DNA of 64,000 nucleotides from Flavobacterium omnivorum (GCF_900099915.1 NZ_FNDB01000001.1:248001-312000), one strand, 5' to 3'. Shown: positions 17,999-28,237, numbered from the stretch's first letter. Numbers and translations: made by a program. Notes: generated by a model not told the origin, from the letters alone.

Positions 17999-20900
17999 AT
18001 GTCATCAAACAAAAAATACTGGAAAAGTGTTGAAGAACTAGACAAAAATAGTTCTATTGTTGAGGCGCTTAAAAATAACGAATTTGTTGAAGAAATTCCT
18101 ACTGATGAATTTTTAGGAAATAGTGACTCTTTGTCTTCTTCATCAACATCACGTCGTGATTTTTTAAAGTACGTTGGTTTTAGTACTGCTGCGGCTACGC
18201 TTGCAGCTTGCGAAGGTCCTGTAAACAAATCAATACCTTATGTGCTTCAGCCAGAGCAAATCATTCCTGGGGTTGCGGATTATTATGCAACTTCCGTTTT
18301 TGATGGATTTGATTTTGCTAATCTTTTAATAAAAACTCGTGAAGGGCGTCCTATTAAAATAGACAATAACACCATGGCTGGTGCTAAGTTTAGTGCTAAT
18401 GCAAGAATTCATGCGTCGATATTGTCTTTGTATGATAGTCTGCGTTTAAAAGAGCCAAAAGTTGAAGGTAAAAATGCTGCATGGTCTGTTGTTGATTCTA
18501 AAATTAAATCTAGTATAGCTGATGCTGCAGCAAAAGGTGGTCAGGTTGTGCTATTAACAAATACGCTTGCTAGTCCATCAACTGAAAAATTGATAGCTGA
18601 ATTTCTAGGCAAAAACCCAAATGCTAAACATGTAATTTACGATGCAGTGTCCTCATCTGAAGCATTGGATGCATTTGAAACGGTTTATGGAGAAAGAGCT
18701 TTGGTAGATTACGATTTCTCAAAAGCGTCTCTTATTGTTTCTGTTGGAGCTGATTTCCTTGGGGATTGGCAAGGTGGTGGGTATGACTCAAGTTATACGC
18801 AAGGACGAGTTCCTAAGGCAGGTAAAATGTCACGCCATTTTCAGTTAGAAGCAAATATGACTCTATCTGGTGCTGCTGCTGATAAAAGACTGCCAATGTC
18901 TACTTCTAATCAAAAACAAGCATTAGTTCACATATACAACGTTGTAACGGGTTCTGCCTTCACTGTAAGTTTAGAAGATAAATTTAAATCAGAAGTTACA
19001 AAAGCAGCTCAACAATTAAAGGCTGCTGGCTCAAAAGGTGTTTTGGTATCTGGTATTGATGATAAAAATGCTCAATTATTAGTCTTGGCTATTAACCAAG
19101 CATTAGCTAGTGAAGCTTTTAGTACTTTAGGAGTTAGACAAATTAGAAAAGGATCAAATGCAAAAGTTGCTCAATTAGTAGCTGATATGAAAGCAGGAAG
19201 CGTTCATACTTTGATTATGAGTGGTGTTAATCCTGTTTATACTCTCGCGGATAGTGCTTCTTTCGTTGAAGGTCTAAAAAAGGTGAAGACATCGGTTTCA
19301 TTTTCTTTGAAAGAAGATGAAACTGCTTTGTTAAGTACAGTAGCTGCTGCCGTTCCGCATTATTTGGAATCATGGAATGATGTAAGTTTTACAAAAGGTA
19401 CTTACGGAATCACTCAGCCTACTATACGACCGCTTTTTAATACAAAACAATTTCAAGATGTCTTATTGTCCTTAAATGGTCTTTCAGGAACATTTTACGA
19501 TTATATTAAGGGTAATGCAGCAACAGCAAATGCAGGTTCTTCTTGGAATAAAGTATTGCATGATGGAATTTTTGTTGGAGTTATACCAGCTGTTTCTGCA
19601 GGATCTGCAGATTATAGTGCTGCCGCAAGCGCGCTTGTTCAGTCAAAACCAGTACAAGGACTAGAGTTGGTTTTGTATACTAAAACTGGTTTGGGTGACG
19701 GACAACAGGCGAACAACCCTTGGTTACAAGAATTTCCAGATCCAATTACAAGAGTTTCTTGGGATAACTATGTTACTGTTTCTAACGCGGACGCTAAGAA
19801 ATATGAGCTTTCCAATGAAATTGTAGCAAATGGAGGCTTAAATGGAAGTTATGCTACTATTACTACTGCGGATGGGTTGAAACTGGAAAATGTTCCAGTT
19901 ATTGTTCAACCAGGCCAAGCTGTTGGAACTATTGGTTTAGCATTAGGTTACGGTCGCAAAGCGGCTTTGAAGGAAGAAATGATGGTAGGTTTAAATGCCT
20001 ACGCTCTATATAAAGGTTTCAATACTGTACAATCTGTAACTTTAGTCAAAGCTGGAGGAGAACATGAGTTTGCTTGTGTTCAAGGTCAGAAAACATTAAT
20101 GGGACGAGGAGATATCATCAAAGAAACTTCGTTAGAAATTTTCAATACAAAAGATGCCCACGTTTGGAATGAACAACCAATGGTTTCTTTGGATCATAAA
20201 GAAGTAGAAGCTACGAAGGTTGATTTATGGGATTCATTTGATCGTTCGATGGGTCACCATTTTAATCTTTCTATTGACCTAAATGCTTGTACAGGTTGTG
20301 GTGCTTGTGTGATTGCTTGTCATGCTGAGAACAACGTTCCTGTTGTTGGAAAATCGGAAGTAAGAAGAAGTCGTGATATGCACTGGTTGCGTATTGATAG
20401 ATATTATTCTTCTGAAAGTACTTTTGAAGGTGATAATGAAAGAAAAGAAAATATTGCAGGTTTGTCTAGTTCCCTATCTACATTTAATGAAATGGAGAAA
20501 GCGGGTGATAATCCACAAGTTTCTTTTCAACCGGTAATGTGTCAACATTGTAATCACGCACCTTGTGAAACAGTTTGTCCAGTTGCTGCAACTTCGCACT
20601 CTCGTCAAGGTCAGAATCACATGGCTTATAACAGATGCGTTGGTACTCGTTACTGTGCTAACAACTGTCCGTATAAAGTACGTCGTTTTAACTGGTTCTT
20701 GTATAACAAAAACAGTGAATTCGATTATCATATGAATGATGATTTAGGACGTATGGTACTAAATCCAGATGTCAATGTTCGTTCTCGTGGAGTTATGGAG
20801 AAATGTTCAATGTGTATTCAAATGACACAAGCGACTATTTTGAAGGCTAAAAACGAAGGAAGACCGGTCGTTGATGGGGAGTTTCAAACCGCTTGTTCAA

Positions 20901-21055
20901 ATGCTTGTTCTAATGGAGCAATGAAATTTGGAGATGTAAATGATACAGAAGCAGTAATTGCAAAATTAGCTGCTGATGAAAGAATGTATCACTTATTGGA
21001 GCATGTTGGAACAAAACCAAATGTGATTTATCACGTTAAAGTTAGAAATACCTAG
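17999..21055 (+). CDS. actB: Alternative complex III subunit ActB (molybdopterin-like plus 4Fe-4S)
   Basis: 1018 residues. About 50 N-terminal residues precede a Tat signal SRRDFLK (51-57), which ends in a lipobox-like LAAC (C71). The long middle region resembles a molybdopterin oxidoreductase fold but has no cofactor; in the family this part is structural. The C-terminal ferredoxin-like part carries four cysteine clusters: CTGCGACVIAC, CQHCNHAPCETVCP, CVGTRYCANNCP and CSMCIQM...ACSNAC. These form a chain of iron-sulfur clusters on the periplasmic side that passes electrons from the NrfD-like quinol subunit to ActA. It starts 29 bases after actA. Tat export fits a protein folded with its clusters before secretion. 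Confidence 0.94.
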   Translation: MSSNKKYWKSVEELDKNSSIVEALKNNEFVEEIPTDEFLGNSDSLSSSSTSRRDFLKYVGFSTAAATLAACEGPVNKSIPYVLQPEQIIPGVADYYATSVFDGFDFANLLIKTREGRPIKIDNNTMAGAKFSANARIHASILSLYDSLRLKEPKVEGKNAAWSVVDSKIKSSIADAAAKGGQVVLLTNTLASPSTEKLIAEFLGKNPNAKHVIYDAVSSSEALDAFETVYGERALVDYDFSKASLIVSVGADFLGDWQGGGYDSSYTQGRVPKAGKMSRHFQLEANMTLSGAAADKRLPMSTSNQKQALVHIYNVVTGSAFTVSLEDKFKSEVTKAAQQLKAAGSKGVLVSGIDDKNAQLLVLAINQALASEAFSTLGVRQIRKGSNAKVAQLVADMKAGSVHTLIMSGVNPVYTLADSASFVEGLKKVKTSVSFSLKEDETALLSTVAAAVPHYLESWNDVSFTKGTYGITQPTIRPLFNTKQFQDVLLSLNGLSGTFYDYIKGNAATANAGSSWNKVLHDGIFVGVIPAVSAGSADYSAAASALVQSKPVQGLELVLYTKTGLGDGQQANNPWLQEFPDPITRVSWDNYVTVSNADAKKYELSNEIVANGGLNGSYATITTADGLKLENVPVIVQPGQAVGTIGLALGYGRKAALKEEMMVGLNAYALYKGFNTVQSVTLVKAGGEHEFACVQGQKTLMGRGDIIKETSLEIFNTKDAHVWNEQPMVSLDHKEVEATKVDLWDSFDRSMGHHFNLSIDLNACTGCGACVIACHAENNVPVVGKSEVRRSRDMHWLRIDRYYSSESTFEGDNERKENIAGLSSSLSTFNEMEKAGDNPQVSFQPVMCQHCNHAPCETVCPVAATSHSRQGQNHMAYNRCVGTRYCANNCPYKVRRFNWFLYNKNSEFDYHMNDDLGRMVLNPDVNVRSRGVMEKCSMCIQMTQATILKAKNEGRPVVDGEFQTACSNACSNGAMKFGDVNDTEAVIAKLAADERMYHLLEHVGTKPNVIYHVKVRNT

Positions 21056-21094
21056 TACAAAAAAAGAATTAATTAAGAATCAATATAAAGGATT

Positions 21095-22498
21095 ATGTCG
21101 TCTCACTACGAAGCAACCATTAGAAAACCCTTAGTTATAGGTGATAAATCATATCACGATGTAACTGTAGATGTAGCTGCGCCTGTTGAAGGGAAAGCAA
21201 ATAAACATTGGTGGATTGTATTTTCAATTGCATTAATAGCCTTCCTTTGGGGATTAGGCTGTATCATCTACACCGTATCTACAGGGATTGGAACATGGGG
21301 ATTAAATAAAACTGTTGGATGGGCTTGGGATATCACGAACTTCGTTTGGTGGGTTGGTATCGGTCACGCAGGAACATTGATTTCTGCAGTACTATTGCTT
21401 TTCCGTCAGCGTTGGAGAATGGCGATTAACCGTTCTGCAGAAGCAATGACAATTTTCTCCGTTATTCAAGCAGGCTTGTTTCCAATTATCCACATGGGTC
21501 GTCCATGGTTAGCGTATTGGGTTTTACCTATACCGAATCAGTTTGGTTCTCTTTGGGTTAACTTTAACTCGCCATTGCTTTGGGATGTATTTGCAATTTC
21601 TACATATCTTTCGGTATCATTAGTTTTCTGGTGGACTGGTTTGTTACCTGATTTTGCGATGTTGCGCGATAGAGCTGTAACTCCTTTTAACAAAAGAGTA
21701 TATTCAATACTGAGTTTTGGCTGGAGCGGTAGAGCAAAAGATTGGCAACGTTTTGAAGAAGTTTCTCTAGTATTGGCTGGTTTAGCTACTCCTCTTGTAC
21801 TTTCTGTACATACGATTGTATCGATGGATTTTGCTACCTCTGTAATACCAGGATGGCATACAACAATATTTCCTCCTTATTTCGTGGCTGGAGCGGTTTT
21901 CTCTGGTTTTGCAATGGTGAACACTTTGTTGATTATCATGAGAAAAGTTTCTAATCTTGAGGCTTACATTACTGTTCAACATATAGAATTAATGAACATT
22001 GTAATCATGATTACGGGTTCTATAGTAGGTGTTGCTTACATTACGGAATTGTTTGTTGCTTGGTATTCTGGAGTAGAATATGAACAATATGCTTTTCTTA
22101 ATAGAGCTACTGGACCTTACTGGTGGGCTTATTGGTCAATGATGACATGTAATGTTTTCTCACCGCAATTCATGTGGTTTAAAAAATTAAGAACAAGTAT
22201 CATGTTTTCGTTCATAATTTCGATCGTTGTAAATATTGGAATGTGGTTTGAAAGATTTGTAATTATCGTAACTTCGTTACATAGAGATTATTTACCATCA
22301 TCTTGGACTATGTTTTCACCAACATTTGTTGATATTGGTATTTTTATCGGAACAATCGGTTTCTTCTTTGTGCTGTTCTTATTGTATTCAAGAACATTCC
22401 CAGTTATCGCACAAGCAGAGGTAAAAACAATTTTGAAAGGTACTGGAGATAATTACAAAAGAGAAAGAGAAGCAAATAAAGATTCACACCATGAGTAA
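21095..22498 (+). CDS. actC: Alternative complex III subunit ActC (NrfD-like)
   Basis: 467 residues with about ten membrane helices, belonging to the NrfD/PsrC family of quinol-binding subunits. Typical stretches are ITNFVWWVGIGHAGTLISAV, HMGRPWLAYWVLPIPNQFGS and FSIIVNIGMWFERF-like (VVNIGMWFERFVII). In the complex it holds the menaquinol oxidation site and hands electrons to ActB. A second NrfD-type subunit, ActF, is encoded further on. Its last 8 bases overlap the start of actD, which suggests coupled translation. Confidence 0.95.
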   Translation: MSSHYEATIRKPLVIGDKSYHDVTVDVAAPVEGKANKHWWIVFSIALIAFLWGLGCIIYTVSTGIGTWGLNKTVGWAWDITNFVWWVGIGHAGTLISAVLLLFRQRWRMAINRSAEAMTIFSVIQAGLFPIIHMGRPWLAYWVLPIPNQFGSLWVNFNSPLLWDVFAISTYLSVSLVFWWTGLLPDFAMLRDRAVTPFNKRVYSILSFGWSGRAKDWQRFEEVSLVLAGLATPLVLSVHTIVSMDFATSVIPGWHTTIFPPYFVAGAVFSGFAMVNTLLIIMRKVSNLEAYITVQHIELMNIVIMITGSIVGVAYITELFVAWYSGVEYEQYAFLNRATGPYWWAYWSMMTCNVFSPQFMWFKKLRTSIMFSFIISIVVNIGMWFERFVIIVTSLHRDYLPSSWTMFSPTFVDIGIFIGTIGFFFVLFLLYSRTFPVIAQAEVKTILKGTGDNYKREREANKDSHHE

Positions 22499-23015
22499 TA
22501 AAGTAATATACGCCATTTATAATGACGATGATATTTTGATGGATGCGGTTAAAAAAACCAGAGCAGCTCATCACCATATTGAGGAAGTTTTTACTCCATT
22601 CCCGGTTCACGGTTTGGATAAAGCTATGGGAATTGCGCCTACAAGATTAGCCATTTGTGCTTTTCTTTATGGTTGTGTTGGAATTTCGGTTGCAACGGCA
22701 ATGATGAATTATATCATGATTCAAGATTGGCCACAAGATATTGGTGGGAAGCCAAGTTTTAGTTATATAGAAAACATGCCAGCTTTTGTTCCAATTATGT
22801 TTGAGTTGACCGTGTTTTTTGCAGCGCATTTGATGGTAATAACTTTCTACATGAGAAGTAAATTATGGCCATTCAAGCAAGCTGAAAATCCTGATGTAAG
22901 AACTACTGATGACCATTTCTTAATGGAAGTTGCGGTAAATGATAATGAAGAAGAATTAATTTCTTTTTTCCAAGGTACCGGAGCTGTAGAAGTTAAAGTA
23001 ATAGAAAAGCATTAA
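22491..23015 (+). CDS. actD: Alternative complex III subunit ActD (DUF3341)
   Basis: 174 residues. It has a cytoplasmic N-terminal half (YAIYNDDDILMDAVKKTRAA) and two membrane helices (RLAICAFLYGCVGISVATAM and FVPIMFELTVFFAAHLMVIT) with the family's PFPVHGLD-like motif (FTPFPVHGLDKAMG). DUF3341 proteins are the small membrane subunit found only in alternative complex III operons; the role is structural. It overlaps actC by 8 bases and ends 8 bases before actE. Confidence 0.94.
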   Translation: MSNKVIYAIYNDDDILMDAVKKTRAAHHHIEEVFTPFPVHGLDKAMGIAPTRLAICAFLYGCVGISVATAMMNYIMIQDWPQDIGGKPSFSYIENMPAFVPIMFELTVFFAAHLMVITFYMRSKLWPFKQAENPDVRTTDDHFLMEVAVNDNEEELISFFQGTGAVEVKVIEKH

Positions 23016-23023
23016 TTAGAGAT

Positions 23024-23572
23024 ATGAAAAGTATTTATAAAATAACACTTCTTTTTGGGATAACTATTTTAGTTTCTTCGTGCCATAATACAACGGCACC
23101 TAACTATCAATATTTCCCAAATATGTATGAGCATATAGGGTACGACACTTATGCTGAATCGACCGCTTTTAAAAATGGTAAAGAGGGTCAACTACCTGTT
23201 GATGGAACTATTAAAAGAGGCTTTGTTCCTTATGGTTTTGATAATTCTACAGAAGGTTATGATTTAGCCAAACTAAATTCGGCATCTCCTCTAGATTCAA
23301 TATCTGAAAAAGATCACGCGAAATCTAAAGAGCTCTACGAAATATATTGCGCAATTTGCCATGGTAATGAAGGAAACGGTAAAGGTAAATTAGTAACGCA
23401 AGGGAAATTATTGGGTATTCCTAATTATAAAGATAGGGATATTAATGAAGGTAGCATTTATCATGTTATGACTTATGGGATAAATTCCATGGGCGCTTAC
23501 TCCAATCAATTAGACCAGCATGAGCGTTGGTTGGTAGCTTCTTATGTTGTTGAATTAAGAGCAAAATTATAA
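23024..23572 (+). CDS. actE: Alternative complex III subunit ActE, monoheme cytochrome c lipoprotein
   Basis: 182 residues. The lipoprotein signal MKSIYKITLLFGITILVSSC places the lipidated Cys at 20. One heme site, CAICH (109-113), follows, with a later Met in the GINSMGAYSNQL segment as the probable sixth ligand. It is a c-type cytochrome anchored to the periplasmic face and part of the complex's exit route for electrons. The stop codon is immediately followed by the region that holds the actF start, so the genes are tightly packed. Confidence 0.93.
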   Translation: MKSIYKITLLFGITILVSSCHNTTAPNYQYFPNMYEHIGYDTYAESTAFKNGKEGQLPVDGTIKRGFVPYGFDNSTEGYDLAKLNSASPLDSISEKDHAKSKELYEIYCAICHGNEGNGKGKLVTQGKLLGIPNYKDRDINEGSIYHVMTYGINSMGAYSNQLDQHERWLVASYVVELRAKL

Positions 23573-23599
23573 TTGTTGAACAAACTGATCGTTATAGAT

Positions 23600-25075
23600 A
23601 TGTATACATTTTCAAGTAAATTAAAAACTCTTTCATTCATTCTAATGGCCATAGGTTTATTAGGGATTGGATATGGTTTTTTAACTGCACCAAAAGATAT
23701 TCAAGATGTTGAAAAACTTCTTGCGGCCGAAAGTCATGGTGGTCATGGTGAAGCAAAACATGAAGCCTCAAGTTCGTCTGAGACTAAACATGATGCATCC
23801 AGTGCTAATCATGAGGTAAATACTGAAACAAAAGTGGAGGATACAGCTGCTACAATGCCAGCTACTGATGACACCACTGTGGTGGCTAAAGAGGCTCATT
23901 CTGAAGTGGCGCATGCCGAGACAATCATCAAAAAAGAAGGTCATGTTGTTAGTGAAGAAGCGGAACATTTAGAACACCTTAATCATGTATTACATCAACT
24001 ACAAAATAAGCCTTGGGCTGCTTTTTACGTTGCTTGTATCTTTTTTATGTTAGTTTCACTTGGTGTTTTGGCATTTTATGCTATCCAACAAGTTGCACAG
24101 GCAGGTTGGTCTCCGGTTTTATTTAGAATTATGCAAGGTATCACGGCTTATTTGCCTGTGGGATCTGTTATCTTCTTCATTTTCCTACTACTATGTGGTT
24201 TTCATCTAAATCACCTTTTTATATGGTTGGATCCTGAAATAGTGGCTACAGATAAACTGATTGCTAATAAATCAGGGTATTTGAATTTTCCTTTCTGGAT
24301 TATAAGAGCTGCAATCTTTTTGATTGGATGGAATTTATACCGTTATTATTCTAGAAAGAATTGTTTGGCACAAGACGATGCAAATGATAATCTTAATTAC
24401 AAAAAGAACTTTAAGCTTTCTGCGATGTTTCTTGTGTTTTTTATCGTAACCGAATCTATAATGTCTTGGGATTGGATTATGTCTATTGATCCGCATTGGT
24501 TTAGTACTTTGTTTGGTTGGTATGTATTCTCAAGTTTCTTTGTGAGTGCAATTACAACGATAGCCTTAGTTACTTTATATTTGAAATCAAAAGGCGTTTT
24601 GGACCATGTGAATACAAGTCATATTCATGATTTGGCGAAATTTATGTTTGGTTTCAGTGTTTTCTGGACGTATTTATGGTTTTCGCAATACATGCTGATC
24701 TGGTATGCAAACATTCCTGAAGAAGTAACTTATTTTATTACTAGAATAGAATTGTACAACCTTCCGTTTTTTGGGGCTGTGGTCATGAACTTTGTTTTTC
24801 CTTTATTAATATTAATTAATACAGATTTCAAAAGGATTACATGGGTTATAGTTATGGCTGGTGTTGTAATATTGGCAGGTCATTATATTGATTTCTTTAA
24901 TATGATTATGCCTGGAACTGTGGGTGACCGTTGGTTTATTGGAATTTCTGAAATTGCTTCTGTACTTTTCTTCCTTGGATTGTTTATTTATGTTGTTTTT
25001 ACAGCATTAACCAAAGTACCTTTGTTGCCAAAAAGAAATCCTTTCATTGAAGAAAGTAAACATTTTCATTATTAA
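23600..25075 (+). CDS. actF: Alternative complex III subunit ActF (NrfD-like) with His-rich insert
   Basis: 491 residues from the ATG at 23600; an in-frame TTG at 23573 abuts the actE stop and is less likely. It has about ten membrane helices and, like ActC, belongs to the NrfD-like group (GFHLNHLFIWLDPEIV, SWDWIMSIDPHWFSTLFGWY, FGFSVFWTYLWFSQYMLIWY). Between the first and second helices (about 38-135) lies a low-complexity stretch rich in His, Glu, Ala and Thr, with clusters such as ESHGGHGEAKHEAS and AEHLEHLNHVLHQL. ActF completes the six-subunit complex. The His-rich loop is not needed for the family fold and might bind metal. Confidence 0.92.
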   Translation: MYTFSSKLKTLSFILMAIGLLGIGYGFLTAPKDIQDVEKLLAAESHGGHGEAKHEASSSSETKHDASSANHEVNTETKVEDTAATMPATDDTTVVAKEAHSEVAHAETIIKKEGHVVSEEAEHLEHLNHVLHQLQNKPWAAFYVACIFFMLVSLGVLAFYAIQQVAQAGWSPVLFRIMQGITAYLPVGSVIFFIFLLLCGFHLNHLFIWLDPEIVATDKLIANKSGYLNFPFWIIRAAIFLIGWNLYRYYSRKNCLAQDDANDNLNYKKNFKLSAMFLVFFIVTESIMSWDWIMSIDPHWFSTLFGWYVFSSFFVSAITTIALVTLYLKSKGVLDHVNTSHIHDLAKFMFGFSVFWTYLWFSQYMLIWYANIPEEVTYFITRIELYNLPFFGAVVMNFVFPLLILINTDFKRITWVIVMAGVVILAGHYIDFFNMIMPGTVGDRWFIGISEIASVLFFLGLFIYVVFTALTKVPLLPKRNPFIEESKHFHY

Positions 25076-25094
25076 TATTTAAAGTAAAAAACAG

Positions 25095-26258
25095 ATGACA
25101 AGTTTGTTGGTAATTATAGTTTTAGTTTTATTAGCTGTTGCTTTATGGCAATTGACTAAAATATTCGATCTGACGCAAGTTGGTTCTAATTCAGATAGTT
25201 CGGAAGTAGCTACAGATGCTGATAATAACGTTCAAGGTTATTTAATGTTTGGTTTTTTAGCTTTTATTTATATTTTCTCAATTTACGGATTATTTAAATG
25301 GGGTCCGCTTGTTCTTCATACTCCTGCTTCAGCCCATGGGGGTGAAGTGGACAACCTGATGAACATTACCTGGGCTCTTATTTTTATTGTTCAAGCAATT
25401 ACTCAGGTTTTGCTGCATTACTTTGCCTTTAAATACAGAGGAAAGAAGGATCAGAAAGCATTATACTTTGCAGATAATAATAAGTTAGAGGCAATCTGGA
25501 GCGTTATCCCGGCTGTTGTTTTGGCAGGTTTGATATTATACGGTTTGTATGCTTGGACAAATATTATGTTTGTTGATGAGGATGAAGATACTGTTGTTAT
25601 TGAATTGTATGCACAACAATTTAACTGGAAAGCAAGATATTCAGGGGATGATAATGTTTTGGGAAAAGCAAATGTTAGGTATATTGAAGGTGCCAATGCT
25701 GTTGGTGTTGATTTAGCTGATCCTTACGCTCAAGATGATATTGTTGTAACGGAACTTCATATTCCAAAGGGTAAAAAAATTCTCTTTAAAATGCGTTCTC
25801 AGGATGTTTTACATTCCGCTTATATGCCGTATTTTAGAGCGCAAATGAATTGTGTTCCAGGAATGGTGACTCAATTTGCTTTTGAACCAATATATACTAC
25901 TGCCGAGTACAGAGAATTGCCATACATGGTTGAAAAAGTAGCTAACATTAATGCTATTAGAACTAAAAAAAGTGCTGCTCTTGTTGCCAAGGGTGAAACT
26001 GCTTTGGATCCTTATACTTTTGATTACTTGCTTCTTTGTAATAAAATTTGTGGTGCCTCTCATTACAACATGCAAATGAAGATTATAGTAGACACTCCCG
26101 AAGATTATAAGGCTTGGTTGAAAGATAAAGCTACTGTGGTGAATGAAGTCAAAGCCGCTTTAGCGAGTGAAACAGCTACAACAGACGGTGCAGCTGGAGT
26201 TCATTCTACAAAGGCAGGTGATTCTGTAAAAGTTGTTGCAGTAATGCCTGTTAAATAA
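25095..26258 (+). CDS. coxB: Cytochrome c oxidase subunit II
   Basis: 387 residues. It has more membrane helices than the usual two: about 3-23, 49-69, 92-115 and 130-153. The cupredoxin domain has the Trp/Tyr-rich entry QQFNWKARY and the dinuclear CuA ligands: His in DVLHSAY and the CNKICGASHYNM block (two Cys, His, Met). The usual Glu between the cysteines is Lys, which matters little because only its backbone oxygen binds. CuA receives electrons from cytochrome c and passes them to heme a in subunit I. There is no fused heme c domain. It directly follows the act genes, as in organisms where alternative complex III and the aa3 oxidase form a supercomplex. Confidence 0.94.
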   Translation: MTSLLVIIVLVLLAVALWQLTKIFDLTQVGSNSDSSEVATDADNNVQGYLMFGFLAFIYIFSIYGLFKWGPLVLHTPASAHGGEVDNLMNITWALIFIVQAITQVLLHYFAFKYRGKKDQKALYFADNNKLEAIWSVIPAVVLAGLILYGLYAWTNIMFVDEDEDTVVIELYAQQFNWKARYSGDDNVLGKANVRYIEGANAVGVDLADPYAQDDIVVTELHIPKGKKILFKMRSQDVLHSAYMPYFRAQMNCVPGMVTQFAFEPIYTTAEYRELPYMVEKVANINAIRTKKSAALVAKGETALDPYTFDYLLLCNKICGASHYNMQMKIIVDTPEDYKAWLKDKATVVNEVKAALASETATTDGAAGVHSTKAGDSVKVVAVMPVK

Positions 26259-26287
26259 TTAATTAAGAAAATTTAAAGTAAACATAT

Positions 26288-28084
26288 ATGTCAGCAGAAG
26301 GTCACGATCACGCAATAGATCACGAACACGAACACCACCATAAAGACACTTTTATTACTAAATATATTTTTAGTATTGATCATAAGATGATTGCCAAACA
26401 ATATCTGATTACCGGTATATTTATGGGAATTATTGGAGTAGGAATGTCTATGCTTTTTAGAATGCAATTAGCATGGCCTGAAGAATCATTTAGAATTTTC
26501 AATATTTTACTTGGAGATAAGTTTGCTCCTAATGGAGTGATGGCTAACGATATTTATTTAGCATTGGTCACAATACACGGGACGATAATGGTTTTCTTTG
26601 TATTAACCGCGGCACTCAGCGGAACCTTTAGTAATTTATTGATACCGCTTCAGATTGGAGCTAGAGATATGGCGTCTGGGTTTATGAATATGATTTCCTA
26701 CTGGCTGTTTTTTCTATCTAGTGTCATCATGATTGGATCTCTTTTTGTAGAAGCTGGTCCAGCATCTTCTGGATGGACAATTTACCCGCCGCTTAGTGCT
26801 TTACCACAAGCGATTCCGGGTTCTGGGATGGGAATGACATTATGGTTGGTTTCTATGGCTATTTTTATCGCATCTTCCTTAATGGGATCTTTAAACTATG
26901 TAGTTACAGTAATTAATTTAAGAACTAAAGGAATGTCTATGACAAGATTGCCACTTACAATTTGGGCTTTCTTTGTTACTGCTATTATCGGTATTGTTTC
27001 TTTTCCAGTTCTTTTATCTGCAGCTTTACTTTTGATTTTCGATAGAAGTTTTGGTACTTCTTTCTTCTTATCCGATATTTATATTGCTGGAGAAGTTTTA
27101 CATTATCAAGGTGGATCACCTGTATTGTTTGAGCACTTGTTCTGGTTCTTAGGGCATCCAGAAGTTTATATTGTTTTACTTCCGGCATTGGGAATTACTT
27201 CTGAGGTTATAGCAACAAATTCTCGTAAACCAATTTTTGGTTACCGAGCGATGATTATGTCAATTTTGGCTATTGCGTTTTTATCAACTATTGTTTGGGG
27301 TCACCACATGTTTGTATCTGGAATGAATCCATTTTTAGGTTCTGTGTTTACATTTACAACATTGTTGATTGCTATTCCTTCGGCTGTTAAAGCTTTTAAT
27401 TACATCACAACACTTTGGAAAGGTAACTTGCAGTTGAATCCGGCTATGTTATTTTCAATTGGTTTAGTTTCTACATTTATTACTGGTGGTTTGACAGGAA
27501 TTATTCTTGGAGATAGTACACTTGATATTAATGTCCATGATACCTATTTCGTTGTAGCTCACTTTCACTTAGTAATGGGTATATCTGCTCTTTATGGTAT
27601 GTTTGCTGGTATCTATCATTGGTTTCCAAGAATGTTTGGAAGAATGTTAAATAAGAATCTTGGTTATGTGCATTTTTGGGTAACTGCAATTTGTGCTTAT
27701 GGTGTTTTCTTTCCAATGCACTTTATTGGATTAGCTGGTTTGCCTAGACGTTATTATACAAATACTAACTTTCCATTATTTGATGATTTACAAAATGTTA
27801 ATGTATTGATTACGACTTTTGCATTAATTGGTGGAGCTTTTCAATTGGTCTTTTTATATAATTTCTTTGTTAGTATTTTCTACGGGAAAAAATCAGTAAT
27901 GAACCCATGGAAATCAAATACTTTAGAATGGACTGCTCCTGTAGAACACATTCATGGTAACTGGCCAGGTGCAATTCCTGAGGTATATCGTTGGCCTTAT
28001 GATTATAGTAATCCATCTCACGATGTGGATTTTGTACCGCAGAATGTGCCAATGAAAGAAGGTGAAGAAGTTTTACATCACTAA
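26288..28084 (+). CDS. coxA: Cytochrome c oxidase subunit I
   Basis: 598 residues and twelve membrane helices. All redox ligands are visible: a heme a His in IHGTIMVFF, CuB His and the cross-linked Tyr in WFLGHPEVYIVLLP, the two CuB His in VWGHHMF, and the heme a3/a pair in HDTYFVVAHFHLVMG. The Glu of HPEVY marks an A1-type proton channel. The enzyme reduces oxygen to water and pumps protons. The N-terminus is very His-rich (GHDHAIDHEHEHHHKD). It is the last gene of the operon. Subunit III is not in this window. Confidence 0.96.
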   Translation: MSAEGHDHAIDHEHEHHHKDTFITKYIFSIDHKMIAKQYLITGIFMGIIGVGMSMLFRMQLAWPEESFRIFNILLGDKFAPNGVMANDIYLALVTIHGTIMVFFVLTAALSGTFSNLLIPLQIGARDMASGFMNMISYWLFFLSSVIMIGSLFVEAGPASSGWTIYPPLSALPQAIPGSGMGMTLWLVSMAIFIASSLMGSLNYVVTVINLRTKGMSMTRLPLTIWAFFVTAIIGIVSFPVLLSAALLLIFDRSFGTSFFLSDIYIAGEVLHYQGGSPVLFEHLFWFLGHPEVYIVLLPALGITSEVIATNSRKPIFGYRAMIMSILAIAFLSTIVWGHHMFVSGMNPFLGSVFTFTTLLIAIPSAVKAFNYITTLWKGNLQLNPAMLFSIGLVSTFITGGLTGIILGDSTLDINVHDTYFVVAHFHLVMGISALYGMFAGIYHWFPRMFGRMLNKNLGYVHFWVTAICAYGVFFPMHFIGLAGLPRRYYTNTNFPLFDDLQNVNVLITTFALIGGAFQLVFLYNFFVSIFYGKKSVMNPWKSNTLEWTAPVEHIHGNWPGAIPEVYRWPYDYSNPSHDVDFVPQNVPMKEGEEVLHH

Positions 28085-28093
28085 AATAATAGG

Positions 28094-28128
28094 AAAAGCC
28101 TTTACGAAAGTAAGGGCTTTTTTTTTGT
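28094..28128 (+). terminator. Terminator of the act-cox operon
   Basis: AAAAGCCTTTAC, loop GAAA, GTAAGGGCTTTT (one G-T pair), followed by nine T. Confidence 0.88.
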
Positions 28129-28237
28129 CTTTTAATTTATAACTTTTAATTTTTCCTTCTTGTCAAGATTTTACTGTTTTTTCAAAGCAATTTTCGAAAA
28201 GGATCAATTTGAATTCTAGTTAACTCATTTCTTTCTT

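Noticed and set aside
17999..21055. Reading ActB as an active molybdenum enzyme
   Set aside because: It stands in an alternative complex III operon, whose large subunit keeps the fold but lacks the cofactor.
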